Made by a program: the position numbers and the translations under genes. A stretch of 64,000 bases of DNA from Alphaproteobacteria bacterium (GTDB taxonomy: Bacteria > Pseudomonadota > Alphaproteobacteria > RF32 > CAG-239): positions 1 through 64,000 of the forward strand of contig JAFTVD010000010.1 of NCBI GenBank assembly GCA_017465945.1, read 5' to 3'. Below are positions 8,409 through 18,319 of the stretch, piece by piece (position 1 is the stretch's first letter; every line of letters starts with the position of its first letter). A model generated the notes under the pieces. It was not told the origin of the DNA. It was given only the letters and a program-made list of their open reading frames with translations, and did not search any database.

Positions 8409-9317
8409 TTATACTTTATCCCCCGTTTTAAATTCAAAACCCCTTAAAAGGCTATCAATATCCATAACTTGCTTACCTTGACGTTGAATTTTTGTAACAG
8501 ATATTGCCCCATCAATGGTTGCAATCACAAGTTCTTTGTCAGATTTTAATATCGTTCCCGATTCGCCTCTTTTATCAATAGCTTCAGCCTCAAAAATTTT
8601 AAAACGCTCATTGTTATACATAAAAAACATTGAAGGATAAGGATTAAATGCTCTAATTTTCCTCAATATTGTTTCAGTATTTTCATTAAAATCAATTAAG
8701 CATTCTTTTTTATCTAATTTTTTTGCATATGTAACAAGATTCTCATCCTGTTTAATAGGTGTAATGCTATCTAGATTCTCTAATGTCTTAATAAGTAAAC
8801 TTGCGCCAATTTCAGATAATTTATCATGCAACTGACCACCTGTCATAGTTGGTGTAATTTCAATTTCTTGCATGCTATATACATCACCAGCATCAAGAGC
8901 TTCAACCATTTTCATAATAGAGATACCGCTTTTTTTATCTCCATATTCTATGGCTCTTTGAATTGGAGCAGCTCCCCTCCATCTAGGAAGTAATGAGGCG
9001 TGAACATTTATGCACCCCTTAGGAAACATTTCTAAAACTTCTTTAGGTAATAACATTCCATAAGCTGCAACTATTGCAATGTCTGCATTATAGCTCTTTA
9101 ATATCTCTTGTTCTTCAATGTTTCTTAATGATAAAGGAGTTCTAACCTCGATTCCTTTGCTGTCAGCAAATATATGAATAGGGGATTTGTTTACTTTTTT
9201 ACCTCTACCACTTTCAGTTGGTGCTCTAGTATATACCGCAACAACATCATGTAATTCAGTTAGCTCATCTAATACCGGAACAGAAAAGTCCGGTGTCCCC
9301 ATAAAAATAACTTTCAT
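8409..9317 (-). CDS. fmt: Methionyl-tRNA formyltransferase
   Basis: Formylates initiator Met-tRNA using 10-formyl-tetrahydrofolate. The N-terminal formyltransferase domain starts FMGTPDFSVPVL. It holds the catalytic block INVHASLLPRWRGAAPIQ, with the active His in HASLLP, and IMKMVEALDAGDV. The C-terminal tRNA-binding domain is present, and the length of 302 aa is normal. Its start overlaps the ppiD stop by one base (TAATG), so the two are co-translated. The usual partner def is not seen. Confidence 0.97.
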   Translation of the reverse strand: MKVIFMGTPDFSVPVLDELTELHDVVAVYTRAPTESGRGKKVNKSPIHIFADSKGIEVRTPLSLRNIEEQEILKSYNADIAIVAAYGMLLPKEVLEMFPKGCINVHASLLPRWRGAAPIQRAIEYGDKKSGISIMKMVEALDAGDVYSMQEIEITPTMTGGQLHDKLSEIGASLLIKTLENLDSITPIKQDENLVTYAKKLDKKECLIDFNENTETILRKIRAFNPYPSMFFMYNNERFKIFEAEAIDKRGESGTILKSDKELVIATIDGAISVTKIQRQGKQVMDIDSLLRGFEFKTGDKV

Positions 9318-11200
9318 TATTCGCTAAATCCTGCTTTTTTATAGTCTACTTCTATTTTGAAATCTTCTCCATAAGCTTTAAGCATACTTTTTGCTAAATC
9401 AGAAGATATAGAACTTTGAGCTCTACTGCGAACAGCTTCTAAACTAGCTTCATCAAGTTGGTCTGTATAGTTTATAACCTCATGAGGCATAGCAATAACA
9501 TAATTGTTTCCAGCTTTCTCATATAATTTAACACTACCATTTTCAGCTAAAAACAAATCGCTAATATCATAATTATTCAAGCCTACAAAAGTCTCATTAC
9601 GATTTATAGGTTCTGAACGGAACACTTCTAAATTACGAGCTTTTGCTGCATCAACAATATCACTGCCATCTTCAATATCTACAACAATGTTTTCAGCAAT
9701 TTCTTTAGCTATAGCATTTTTCTCTTGTACAGTCCAAAGAGCAATAATTTCATCTTTTACTGTGTCAATTTCAGGCATATGAGCATCTTTGATATTCTTT
9801 ACTTCGATAACAACGATTCCTTCATCAAATTCTTCTGTTGAACTAATCTCATTTAATCCGTAAGAATAAACCATTTCATTAATATCTAATGATTTAGCGA
9901 GCATCGACAATTCTTCTGGAATGTTATTTATTAATTCAGCTTCTTTAACATCCAAAATTAATGGTAAACTAACACCAAAACCATTCGCGACATCAGCTAA
10001 AGTTTTGCCTTCGTTTATAGCATCATCAATTTCAGCTCTTGCCTCACGAATAGCATCATACATATTTTCATCATTAAGACGAGTTTTTATCTCTTCTTTT
10101 ACTTCATCAAATTGAGCTTCTTTTGCTTCAATTATATTGTTTACTTTAATGATTTGCCAGCTATCAGCAACTTGTACTAATTTAGGTGTATTAAGTTCTG
10201 CACCAAAAGCCTCATCAGCTAAACCCTCTGCAAGTTCATCATATGCCACCAATCCAAGAGTAGGTTCACTAGCATTTTCAGCATTTAATTCTTTTGCAAT
10301 ATCTTCAAAAATACCACCTTCATTAAGTTTATTAAGAGCATTTTCTGCTGTTTCTTTATTCAAGAAAACCATTTGTAAAACTTCACGTTTTTGTGGTTGG
10401 TCTAACTCTTTTTTGTGTAAGTCAAAATATTCTCTAACCATCTCATCAGAAGCCGCATACTTATCTAATATAACAGAGTTAGGAACAAACAAAATTTCAA
10501 CATCTCTTGTTTCTGGTATTATAAATTGTTCACTAAAGTCAGTAAAATATTGTTGTACTTCATCATCAGTAATACTGCGTTCTATAACAACATCACTAGG
10601 AGAAACCAAAACATATTTAAATGTTTTTCTTTGATTATCCATTCTGTGGATAGCCTCAGATAAAATATTTGGTACATTAAATGGAACAATTAGGTCTGTA
10701 ATTAATAATTTTCTAGCCATCAATCTCTTAATCATTGATACATACTCTTCTTCACTCATCCCTGAAGTTGATAAGTAACGATTAAATAACTCAGGATTGA
10801 ATTGTCCATTTTGAGGATTTTGAAACTCAGGCATACCAAACAAAACTTGTTGAACAAAACCTTTTGGAAAATAAATGTCATTTTTTAACATAGTTTGATC
10901 AATAACACTATCATCAACAATTTGCTTCAAAACACTTTCAGCCAAAGTATTGCGCATATCATCTGTTAAATCAAAATCATCACCAGCTATATTTTTTATA
11001 GCACTAAGTTCTTTATTTAAACGATACGAAAACACACTCTGAGGAGTTTTTTGCCCATTAACATCAACAACAGTTTGGTTTTGTGTGGCACTACTAATGT
11101 ATCCAGTAACACCAAACAACGAAATAAAACTAACAGCCACAGCTGCAAAAATAACTTTAAAAATCCAACTCTCCTGAGCTTTTGCTAATTTACTTATCAT
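9317..11200 (-). CDS. ppiD: Periplasmic folding chaperone PpiD-like (SurA_N)
   Basis: A membrane-anchored periplasmic chaperone of the PpiD/SurA type, helping fold exported proteins near the Sec translocon. The N-terminus has one membrane segment (WIFKVIFAAVAVSFISLFGV, about residues 12-31). A SurA_N-type helical domain follows (NKELSAIKNIAG...), then a parvulin-like region (QMVFLNKETAENALNKLNEG) and a long C-terminal part. The length of 627 aa fits PpiD. It is divergent from tpiA and overlaps fmt by 1 nt. The parvulin core is degenerate, so isomerase activity is uncertain. Confidence 0.85.
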   Translation of the reverse strand: MISKLAKAQESWIFKVIFAAVAVSFISLFGVTGYISSATQNQTVVDVNGQKTPQSVFSYRLNKELSAIKNIAGDDFDLTDDMRNTLAESVLKQIVDDSVIDQTMLKNDIYFPKGFVQQVLFGMPEFQNPQNGQFNPELFNRYLSTSGMSEEEYVSMIKRLMARKLLITDLIVPFNVPNILSEAIHRMDNQRKTFKYVLVSPSDVVIERSITDDEVQQYFTDFSEQFIIPETRDVEILFVPNSVILDKYAASDEMVREYFDLHKKELDQPQKREVLQMVFLNKETAENALNKLNEGGIFEDIAKELNAENASEPTLGLVAYDELAEGLADEAFGAELNTPKLVQVADSWQIIKVNNIIEAKEAQFDEVKEEIKTRLNDENMYDAIREARAEIDDAINEGKTLADVANGFGVSLPLILDVKEAELINNIPEELSMLAKSLDINEMVYSYGLNEISSTEEFDEGIVVIEVKNIKDAHMPEIDTVKDEIIALWTVQEKNAIAKEIAENIVVDIEDGSDIVDAAKARNLEVFRSEPINRNETFVGLNNYDISDLFLAENGSVKLYEKAGNNYVIAMPHEVINYTDQLDEASLEAVRSRAQSSISSDLAKSMLKAYGEDFKIEVDYKKAGFSE

Positions 11201-11367
11201 TTTTCTTCATCCCAAAAATAACTTAGTTTGACAGGCATTATAAAAACACTCGAAAAAATATTCAATTCTGAATTATACATATGTACAACATTTTTTTTAC
11301 ATTTTTCTGTAAACAACTTTTTTTTTTATTGGCATTTAAAAAAGCGTGTGATAAAAAATAAAAAAGT

Positions 11368-11373
11368 TATAAT
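11368..11373 (+). promoter_or_regulatory. Possible -10 box for tpiA-secG
   Basis: A perfect TATAAT lies 25 nt before the tpiA start. The hexamer 16 bp upstream (GTGTGA) is a poor -35. The 197-nt gap between ppiD and tpiA is otherwise AT-rich without clear signals. Confidence 0.45.
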
Positions 11374-11397
11374 TTTTTTTTATAAAGGATAATTACG

Positions 11398-12156
11398 ATG
11401 GTAAGAAAAACTCTAATTGCAGGCAACTGGAAAATGAATTGTCTTTTAGAAGATGGCGTTGCTCTAGCAAAGGGTGTAGCTCTAGAAGTTAAAAAAGCAG
11501 CTCGTAAAGATTGTGAATTTTTAATATGTCCACCATTTACTTTGTTGACATCAGCTAAAAAAGCCATAAAAGGTTCTCGTTTAATGTTAGGTGCGCAAGA
11601 TTGTCATTTTGACGTGAAAGGTGCACATACAGGAGATGTAAGTCCTGTTATGCTCAAAGATTTAGGGTGTCAATATGTTATAGTAGGACACTCAGAAAGA
11701 AGAACAGATCATTTTGAATCAAATGAGCTAATAGCTAAAAAAGCAAAAGCGGCAATAGAGGCAGGGCTAAAGGTAATTATCTGTATTGGTGAAACAGAAA
11801 AGGAACGTGATGAAGGTAAAACTATTGATGTTTGTTCTTCACAGATTATGGGTTCTGTTCCTGAAAATGCAACCTATCAAAATACTGTAATTGCATATGA
11901 ACCTGTGTGGGCTATTGGTACAGGTAAAACTCCAACTTCGCAAGATGTAGAAGACGTACATGCGGCAATACGTAAGGTTGTAAGTAAAAAATTAGGTCGT
12001 GCAAATGCAAATAAAATGCGCATTTTGTATGGTGGTAGTATGAAACCATCAAATGCAAAAGAACTTTTAAGTTTACCAGATGTTGATGGTGGTTTAATTG
12101 GTGGCGCAAGTCTAAAAGTTGAAGACTTTATCGCTATTTCAGAAGCTTGTAGATAA
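11398..12156 (+). CDS. tpiA: Triosephosphate isomerase
   Basis: Glycolytic enzyme interconverting dihydroxyacetone phosphate and glyceraldehyde-3-phosphate. Visible are the N-terminal GNWKMN (Asn/Lys of the active site), VIVGHSERR with the catalytic His, the catalytic Glu block AYEPVWAIGTGK, and the phosphate loop YGGSMKP and GGLIGGAS. The length of 252 aa is standard. AAAGGA lies 8 nt before the ATG. It is followed 20 nt later by secG and then pyrG, an order common in alphaproteobacteria. Confidence 0.98.
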   Translation: MVRKTLIAGNWKMNCLLEDGVALAKGVALEVKKAARKDCEFLICPPFTLLTSAKKAIKGSRLMLGAQDCHFDVKGAHTGDVSPVMLKDLGCQYVIVGHSERRTDHFESNELIAKKAKAAIEAGLKVIICIGETEKERDEGKTIDVCSSQIMGSVPENATYQNTVIAYEPVWAIGTGKTPTSQDVEDVHAAIRKVVSKKLGRANANKMRILYGGSMKPSNAKELLSLPDVDGGLIGGASLKVEDFIAISEACR

Positions 12157-12176
12157 CAATAACAAAGGAAATAAAA

Positions 12177-12680
12177 ATGGGATCAATATTGTTAGTAATT
12201 CATTTAATCGTAGCAATTCTATTAGTTACATTAATTTTGATGCAACGTAACTCTGGTAATGCCTTAAGTGGTTTAGGTGGAGGTAATGGCGCAGATAGTT
12301 TTCTTTCTGCTCGTGGAAAGGGTAATCTTTTGACCCGCACAACAGCTATTCTTGCAACAATATTTTTTATAACATCGATTCTATTGGCTTTGTATTACAA
12401 AGGTGAAACAAGAAAAACAGAATCAATAACAGATGTTGCACCTCTTGTTCAAACAGAACAAACAACTCCTACAGTGCCTGATGTTGCGCCTACTACAAGC
12501 CAAGAAACAGCTCCAGTAGAAGAAAGTGCAACAAAAGAAGCTCCTGTTGTAGAAAATGTTCCAACAACAGAAGACGTACCAGTTGTAGAAAATATTCCAG
12601 TAACAGAAGAAGCGCCTATTGTAGAAAATGTTCCAGCAACACCAGAGCAAGAAGCGCCAATAGAAAAAACAGCGGAATAA
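12177..12680 (+). CDS. secG: Preprotein translocase subunit SecG with long tail
   Basis: SecG assists the SecYEG channel in protein export. The two-membrane-segment core is plain: ILLVIHLIVAILLVTLILMQR, then GGGNGADSFLSARGKGNLLTRTTAILA and ILLALYY. It fills about the first 75 residues. The remaining 90 residues are an acidic, proline-rich tail with three 12-residue repeats centred on VxNVP/VENIP. Ordinary SecG is about 75-110 aa, so this 167-aa form is extended. The tail should lie on the same side as the C-terminus; its role is unknown. Confidence 0.93.
   Translation: MGSILLVIHLIVAILLVTLILMQRNSGNALSGLGGGNGADSFLSARGKGNLLTRTTAILATIFFITSILLALYYKGETRKTESITDVAPLVQTEQTTPTVPDVAPTTSQETAPVEESATKEAPVVENVPTTEDVPVVENIPVTEEAPIVENVPATPEQEAPIEKTAE
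12540..12647 (+). repeat. 36-bp tandem repeat in the secG tail
   Basis: Three units with exact 36-nt period; the element GTTGTAGAAAAT (or ATTGTAGAAAAT) starts at 12546, 12582 and 12618. It encodes a 12-residue P/E/V-rich repeat and could change copy number by slippage. Confidence 0.85.
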
Positions 12681-12710
12681 ACTAAAATGGTTACACAAAA
12701 ATCATAATAA

Positions 12711-12740
12711 AAAGGCACCGAAATGATGAGGTGCCTTTTT
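12711..12740. terminator. Intrinsic terminator after secG
   Basis: AAAGGCACC pairs with GGTGCCTTT around a 10-nt loop and is followed by a T run. Confidence 0.9.
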
Positions 12741-12771
12741 CTCTATAAAACTTGAAGATAAGGAAAAACAA

Positions 12772-14415
12772 ATGTCTGATTTAAACGCAAAAACAAAATT
12801 TATTTTTATAACAGGTGGTGTTGTTTCATCATTAGGAAAAGGTCTTGCATCTGCTTCATTAGCATCGATTCTACAATGTCGAGGGTTTAAAGTTAGATTA
12901 AGAAAACTTGATCCATACCTTAATGTTGATCCAGGAACAATGAGTCCTTTTCAACATGGAGAGGTTTTTGTTACAGATGACGGAACAGAAGCTGATTTAG
13001 ATTTAGGACATTATGAACGTTTTTCCGGTGTTAGTGCTAGAAGTAGCGATAGTACAACAACTGGTAAAATTTATCAGCGAGTAATTGATAGAGAGCGTCA
13101 TGGTGATTATTTAGGGGCAACTATACAAGTTATTCCTCATGTAACAAACGAAATAAAAGAATTTATTTTAAGAGACCTAGATGATGAAGATTTTGTTTTA
13201 TGTGAAATCGGCGGAACAGTTGGTGATATAGAAGGTCAGCCATATTTAGAAGCAATAAGACAATTAGCCTATGATTTAGGACGTGAACGTACAATGTTCT
13301 TGCACCTTACACTGTTGCCATACATTCCAACTGCTGGTGAATTAAAAACAAAACCAACACAGCATTCTGTTAAAAAACTACAAGAATATGGTATTCAACC
13401 TGATATGTTATTATGTCGTTCACAAATGGCAATTCCTGAAAATGAAAAAAGAAAAATTGCATTATTCTGTAACATAAGAGAAGAAAATGTTATTCAAGCG
13501 CTAGATGTTAGTAATATCTACCAAGTTCCTTTAGCGTATTCTAAAGAGGGAATGGATAAAGCTGTATGCCGTCACTTTAATTTACCATGTCCTGATGCAG
13601 ATTTATCTAGATGGGAAAATATAGTAGAAATACTAAAAGCTCCAGAAGGTGAAGTTAAAATTGCAGTTGTTGGAAAATATGTTAAATTACTAGAAGCATA
13701 TAAATCTCTAAATGAAGCATTAAATCACGGAGCAATTGCAAATAAACATAAAGTAAAAATTAAATGGATAGATTCTGAAGAATTAGAAAATAATAATCCA
13801 GATGATTATTTATCAGATGTAAGCGGAATTTTAGTTCCAGGCGGTTTTGGTTCAAGAGGAACTAATGGCAAAATAGAAGCTGTAAAATATGCAAGAATAC
13901 ATAATATTCCATTTTTCGGTATTTGTTTTGGTATGCAAATGGCTGTCATTGAAACAATGCGCAATGTTTTAGGGGTTTCAAACGCTAATACAACAGAATT
14001 AGATGAAAATTGCACTCCAGTTGTAGGCTTAATGACAGAATGGGATAAAGATGGGGCAAAACAAATTCGCCACAAAGATGGTGATCTAGGTGGTACAATG
14101 CGTTTAGGGGCGTATGATACCGTATTAAAAGAGGGAAGTTTAGTTGCATCAATTTATAATACAACTAAAATTTCAGAACGTCATCGCCATCGTTATGAGG
14201 TTAACATTAACTATAAAGATGAGTTAGAAAAGGCTGGTATGGAAATTACAGGATTTTCTCCAGATGGTAATCTTCCTGAAATTGTAGAAAGAAAAGATCA
14301 TCCATGGTTCGTTGGTGTTCAATATCATCCTGAGTTGAAATCTAAACCGTTTGCCCCACATCCATTGTTTGTTGAGTTTATAAAAGCATCAATCAAACAA
14401 TCAAGATTAGTTTAA
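12772..14415 (+). CDS. pyrG: CTP synthase
   Basis: Makes CTP from UTP, ATP and glutamine. The N-terminal synthetase domain shows [40 protein letters not shown] and [15 protein letters not shown]. The C-terminal class I glutamine amidotransferase holds the nucleophile in [11 protein letters not shown] and the His/Glu pair in [12 protein letters not shown]. The length of 547 aa is normal. A Shine-Dalgarno (AAGGA) precedes ATG 12772. A terminator separates it from secG, so it probably has its own promoter or depends on read-through. Confidence 0.98.
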   Translation: MSDLNAKTKFIFITGGVVSSLGKGLASASLASILQCRGFKVRLRKLDPYLNVDPGTMSPFQHGEVFVTDDGTEADLDLGHYERFSGVSARSSDSTTTGKIYQRVIDRERHGDYLGATIQVIPHVTNEIKEFILRDLDDEDFVLCEIGGTVGDIEGQPYLEAIRQLAYDLGRERTMFLHLTLLPYIPTAGELKTKPTQHSVKKLQEYGIQPDMLLCRSQMAIPENEKRKIALFCNIREENVIQALDVSNIYQVPLAYSKEGMDKAVCRHFNLPCPDADLSRWENIVEILKAPEGEVKIAVVGKYVKLLEAYKSLNEALNHGAIANKHKVKIKWIDSEELENNNPDDYLSDVSGILVPGGFGSRGTNGKIEAVKYARIHNIPFFGICFGMQMAVIETMRNVLGVSNANTTELDENCTPVVGLMTEWDKDGAKQIRHKDGDLGGTMRLGAYDTVLKEGSLVASIYNTTKISERHRHRYEVNINYKDELEKAGMEITGFSPDGNLPEIVERKDHPWFVGVQYHPELKSKPFAPHPLFVEFIKASIKQSRLV

Positions 14416-14428
14416 TCATATTAGAATA

Positions 14429-14466
14429 AAAAAACAGCCCCACATTAGGTGAGGTTGTTTTTTTTA
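14429..14466 (+). terminator. Intrinsic terminator after pyrG
   Basis: ACAGCCCCAC pairs with GTGAGGTTGT (one mismatch, one G-U), preceded by an A run and followed by eight T. Confidence 0.85.
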
Positions 14467-14480
14467 TATATGAATTCCAT

Positions 14481-14512
14481 AAAAAAAGGAGACTTTATAG
14501 CCTCCTTTTTTT
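14481..14512. terminator. Terminator of the CNNM/CorC gene
   Basis: AAAAAAAGGAG / CTCCTTTTTTT stem with an AT-rich loop just beyond the stop of the minus-strand gene at 14526. It can work in both directions. Confidence 0.8.
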
Positions 14513-14525
14513 ATCAATAAAATGA

Positions 14526-15860
14526 TTATTCATCAGCATCTAAGTCTTCAAAGCGTTCTTTAACGGTAACTTTTACGCTATTAATACGCATGTTGTCAAC
14601 TTCAAGCACTTCGTAGATGCAATATTCATCTTCTACTCTATCACCAATTTCAGGTTCACGACCTAAAAGATTGAATACGTATCCACCCATCGTGCTTTCT
14701 TCATGTTCTTGATATGGTAAATCAAGGCAATCATATGCGTCTTCTAATAAATAAACACCTTCAAACACGCATACTTTTTCATTAATCACTTTAACAGCAA
14801 CATCCTCACCTTCATCATGTTCATCACGAATATCACCAACAAGCTCTTCTAATATGTCTTCCATAGATAAAAGACCAGCTGTTCCACCATATTCATCAAC
14901 AACAATCGCCAAATGAATACGTTTTTTCATCATTTCGTGTAAAATTTCAGAAACAGACTTATTTTCAGGAACAAACAATATCTTTCTAACAATTTTGTTC
15001 AAGATATCCTTGTGTTGCGTGTTTTTACATTCTAATAAATCACGAATATGAATCATACCCAAAATTTGGTCTTTATCACCATTACATAGTGGAAAACGAG
15101 TATATTTATTTTGTTTAACAAGCTCAACAATTTCATTAAAACTACTATTTTGATAAATACAAACCATATCTTGTCTAGGTATCATAATTTCATGAGCTGA
15201 AATTTCGGAAAAACAAATAGCATTTTGAATAATTTCACTCTCTGTATCATCAATAACACCACCTTTTTGTGATGCATCGATAATAAGTTTTATTTCTTCT
15301 TCTGAGTGAGCCTCAGAGGATTCATCAGCAGCTTGAACTCCCATCATTTTCAAAATCCATAAAGAAACATGGTCAAAACACCAGATAATAGGAGTACAAA
15401 TCTTATTGAAAGTATACAAAGGTATTGCAACTTTAAGTGTATACTCTTCAGTATTTTGTATAGCTAAAGTCTTTGGTACTAACTCACCTAATACTACGTG
15501 CAAAAGAGTGATAAAAGTAAATGCAATACCAAAACTAATAGAATGCAATAAAACTTTATTATCTACAAAATAACCTGCAAATAAATCCTCCAAAAGTCTA
15601 GATACAGCAGGTTCACCAATCCAACCTAAACCTAACGATGCCAAAGTAATACCAAGTTGAGTTGCACTCAAATAAGTATTTAATTGCTCAGAAATTTTTA
15701 AAGCAATTTTAGCACGTTTACTACCACTATGCGCTAATTCTTCTAACTTTGTTTTACGAATTTTTACAATGGCAAATTCAGAAACCACAAAAAAAGCATT
15801 ACAAAAAACTAATACTAAAACCAATACTAAATTGATTACATAACTATATGCGGGACTCAT
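14526..15860 (-). CDS. CNNM-domain / CBS-pair membrane protein (TlyC/CorC family)
   Basis: Member of the family annotated as hemolysin TlyC or CorC, now linked to Mg2+/Co2+ transport. Domains in order are an N-terminal CNNM (DUF21) block with four membrane segments (about residues 5-150, with LSATQLGITLASLGLGWIGE), a pair of CBS domains (about 205-335, with MIPRQDMVCI and VDEYGGTAGLLSMEDILEELVGDI), and the C-terminal CorC_HlyC domain. The length of 444 aa is normal. It stands alone between terminators. The transported ion is inferred from the family only. Confidence 0.9.
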   Translation of the reverse strand: MSPAYSYVINLVLVLVLVFCNAFFVVSEFAIVKIRKTKLEELAHSGSKRAKIALKISEQLNTYLSATQLGITLASLGLGWIGEPAVSRLLEDLFAGYFVDNKVLLHSISFGIAFTFITLLHVVLGELVPKTLAIQNTEEYTLKVAIPLYTFNKICTPIIWCFDHVSLWILKMMGVQAADESSEAHSEEEIKLIIDASQKGGVIDDTESEIIQNAICFSEISAHEIMIPRQDMVCIYQNSSFNEIVELVKQNKYTRFPLCNGDKDQILGMIHIRDLLECKNTQHKDILNKIVRKILFVPENKSVSEILHEMMKKRIHLAIVVDEYGGTAGLLSMEDILEELVGDIRDEHDEGEDVAVKVINEKVCVFEGVYLLEDAYDCLDLPYQEHEESTMGGYVFNLLGREPEIGDRVEDEYCIYEVLEVDNMRINSVKVTVKERFEDLDADE

Positions 15861-15998
15861 GTCTATTTTTTAATTTTACCTCAATACGTTAAACATAACC
15901 CTTAAACTATAATTGGTTTATTACAAAAGTCAATACTTCATTTATAAAAGATTGAAAAAGATGAGAAAATAAATATTTCAATAAAGAATACACATAAT

Positions 15999-16032
15999 AA
16001 AAAACAGCCATCTAAAGAATGGCTGTTTTTTT
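15999..16032. terminator. Terminator of the NAD-salvage operon
   Basis: AAAACAGCCA / TGGCTGTTTT with a 9-nt loop, directly after the nadE stop on the minus strand and followed by a T run in that direction. Confidence 0.88.
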
Positions 16033-16034
16033 TA

Positions 16035-16799
16035 CTACACTTTCAAATAGGGAGGCATCTGAAACCTCTTAAATTCAGAAGATTTTACAAGTTTTTTTAC
16101 TCTATTAACAACCACTTTATCTCCAACAATTACCTCCTTTTTTTCATCAACAAGTTGTTTTAATATGTCATCTAAAATAGGGTATGGTGGAAGAGAGTTT
16201 TCATCTTTTTGATTGTAAGCAAGTTCTGCTGATGGGGCTCTTGAAATAACTTCAACAGGCAAAACTTTTTTTATAGTATTGCGCCATCTAGCAAGTTCAA
16301 AAATCTTAGATTTATAAACTCCACCAATAGGCATAACACCACCACAAGTATCACCATATAAAGTACAATAACCTGTTAAAGCTTCTGACTTATTTCCGCA
16401 AGCCAAAACCATTCCTCCCATTTGATTTGAATATGCCATTAAAATTTGTCCACGAATACGAGCTTGCAAATTTTCAATAACAATTCCTTTAACAGGTTCC
16501 CCAAATGATTTTTCTAGCATTTTAACTTCAAAATCAACAAGTTCATCAATATCTATTTCTTGATAATTAAGATTGTTAAGCTCTGCAATTTTACTTGCTA
16601 TATCCAAACTAAGTTGAGAAGTGTACTTTGTTTTCATCATAATCGCTCTTACATTTTCTCCACCTAAGACATCACTTGCCAAAACTGCAACAATCGCACT
16701 ATCAAGTCCACCTGATAATCCAAGAATAACTTTATTGAAACCATTTTTATCTAAATGAGACTTAAATTCATTTTTCAAATCATTCCATAATTTTTCCAT
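16035..16799 (-). CDS. nadE: NH3-dependent NAD+ synthetase
   Basis: Last step of NAD synthesis: amidation of nicotinate adenine dinucleotide. The PP-loop ATP pyrophosphatase motif is LSGGLDSAIVA near residues 28-38, followed by YTSQLSLDIA and CGNKSEALTGYCTLYGD. At 254 aa it has no N-terminal nitrilase domain, so it should use ammonia rather than glutamine. It is the last gene of the nadM-pncA-pncB-nadE run, 3 nt after pncB, and is followed by a strong terminator. GGGAG lies 7-8 nt before its start. Confidence 0.95.
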   Translation of the reverse strand: MEKLWNDLKNEFKSHLDKNGFNKVILGLSGGLDSAIVAVLASDVLGGENVRAIMMKTKYTSQLSLDIASKIAELNNLNYQEIDIDELVDFEVKMLEKSFGEPVKGIVIENLQARIRGQILMAYSNQMGGMVLACGNKSEALTGYCTLYGDTCGGVMPIGGVYKSKIFELARWRNTIKKVLPVEVISRAPSAELAYNQKDENSLPPYPILDDILKQLVDEKKEVIVGDKVVVNRVKKLVKSSEFKRFQMPPYLKV

Positions 16800-16802
16800 A
16801 TT

Positions 16803-18305
16803 TTATCTCCCTTGATGAGCTTGAATCAAATCTTGTTGAAGGTTAAACAAATTAGCATCTAATCCAACCCCATAGATGTGTGGATTTGATAATCGTTTAT
16901 GTGAAGCATCTAATTTTTCAAGATTTTCTTTTCCAAAATTTTGAATGACGTTTAAGTTATTTTCAACAATATTAACAAAACGTCCATTTTCCATTAAAGG
17001 TTCTAATAAAACTTTTGCATCTTCACCTTTTTCAAAACATACTTTTTTTCCATTTTGACTGCCTATTGTATATGAAGTAATATTGCGTTTTAGCTTTCCG
17101 TTTTCAACAATTTCATCATTTGCCTTATAAATAATGTCACCTTCAAATTTACCATTTCTGATAATTCTTACAACGTTAGTATTACCTGGAATTGTAGTTT
17201 TTCCCTCAGCAATTTTAATTTTTGGTTCACCCATATAACACTTGGTCTTAAACACACCACCAAGAGCAGGGGTGTCATATGCTGTAACAAGTTTTGTGCC
17301 GGCAGCCATTATATCATAAGGAGCCTTTTGTACTGCAATTAAATTTTCAATAGCATACTCGTCTAAATCGTTTGAAGCAACTAATTTAGCATCTTCAAAT
17401 AAAGATGTATCGCCACCTTTTAATTTTTCTTCCTCAATGATTTTTTTAGCCTCTTTCGCCCAATATGCTAAATCTCCAGAGTCGATTCGCATTCCCATGA
17501 GTTTAATACCAGTTTCTTTAGATGCTTTAATGGCATTTTTTATACCTTGTCTTGTATCATAAGTATCAACTAACAAAATAGTATTACCAACAGATGCCTT
17601 CATATATCCCTTAAACGCATCCAACTCATTTTCATAACTCATAATAAATGAGTGAGCCATTGTACCACTAACAGGAATATTATAAAATCTACCAGCAGCA
17701 ACATTAGATGTACCTGTTGCACCACCAATAAAAGAAGCTCTTGTTGCACTAAAGCCACCAAGTTCTTGTCCACGTCTAACCCCAAATTCCAAAAGAGGGC
17801 GGTTTATACCATCAGCTCTACTAGCCATTGCCATACGACTAGCTTTTGTTGCAATTAGACTTTGTGAATTAAAGATATTAAGAAGTGAAGCTTCAATCAT
17901 ATCAACCTGCCAACAAGGTCCTGTAACACTATAAATAGGTTCATTAGGAAAAACAATTTCACCCTCTTTAACAGTTTTAATTGTAAGTTGAAGTTTTTGA
18001 TTTTTTATAAAGTCTAAAAATTGTTCTCTAAATTTAGGCGTACCATCTTGATTTTTTAATCCTCTTAAATAATTAATATCATCTTCACTAAATCCCCAAT
18101 TATTTAACCATTGTTGAAATTCATGAAGCCCTGCAGCCATTAAATAGCTACCACCAAAAGGACATTTTCTAAAAAATGATTCACTTGTTTTTGTCTCATT
18201 TGCTTTGCCATCCAAAAACCAAGCTTGAGCCATGGTTAAATGATATAAATCGCAAAATAAAGGTGTTCCTGTTGCAATTACATTTTCTCTAACATCATTT
18301 GTCAT
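16803..18305 (-). CDS. pncB: Nicotinate phosphoribosyltransferase
   Basis: Converts nicotinate and PRPP to nicotinate mononucleotide in NAD salvage. It has the N-terminal substrate region (LFCDLYHLTMAQAWFLDG), the conserved EFGVRRGQELGGF with GGATGTSNV, and MRIDSGDLAYWAKEA. The length of 500 aa fits the longer class of bacterial NAPRTase. AGGAGA precedes the start. It receives nicotinate from the pncA product 14 nt upstream. The assignment to NAPRTase rather than NAMPT rests on this context and on the sequence blocks. Confidence 0.94.
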   Translation of the reverse strand: MTNDVRENVIATGTPLFCDLYHLTMAQAWFLDGKANETKTSESFFRKCPFGGSYLMAAGLHEFQQWLNNWGFSEDDINYLRGLKNQDGTPKFREQFLDFIKNQKLQLTIKTVKEGEIVFPNEPIYSVTGPCWQVDMIEASLLNIFNSQSLIATKASRMAMASRADGINRPLLEFGVRRGQELGGFSATRASFIGGATGTSNVAAGRFYNIPVSGTMAHSFIMSYENELDAFKGYMKASVGNTILLVDTYDTRQGIKNAIKASKETGIKLMGMRIDSGDLAYWAKEAKKIIEEEKLKGGDTSLFEDAKLVASNDLDEYAIENLIAVQKAPYDIMAAGTKLVTAYDTPALGGVFKTKCYMGEPKIKIAEGKTTIPGNTNVVRIIRNGKFEGDIIYKANDEIVENGKLKRNITSYTIGSQNGKKVCFEKGEDAKVLLEPLMENGRFVNIVENNLNVIQNFGKENLEKLDASHKRLSNPHIYGVGLDANLFNLQQDLIQAHQGR

Positions 18306-18319
18306 AATCTTTCTCCTAA

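Noticed and set aside
11228-11233. TTGACA upstream of tpiA as its -35
   Set aside because: No -10 lies 16-18 bp downstream and it is 165 bp from the start; the TATAAT at 11368 is a better candidate.
12423-12718. Cys/Phe- or Thr/Ser-rich frames opposite the secG tail
   Set aside because: They are shadows of the 36-bp repeat; their apparent repeats come from the + strand repeat.
18120-18145. A third GCAGGGCTT inside pncB
   Set aside because: It encodes part of the conserved protein block LMAAGLHEF, the following bases differ from the loop and no closing stem forms, so it is probably chance.
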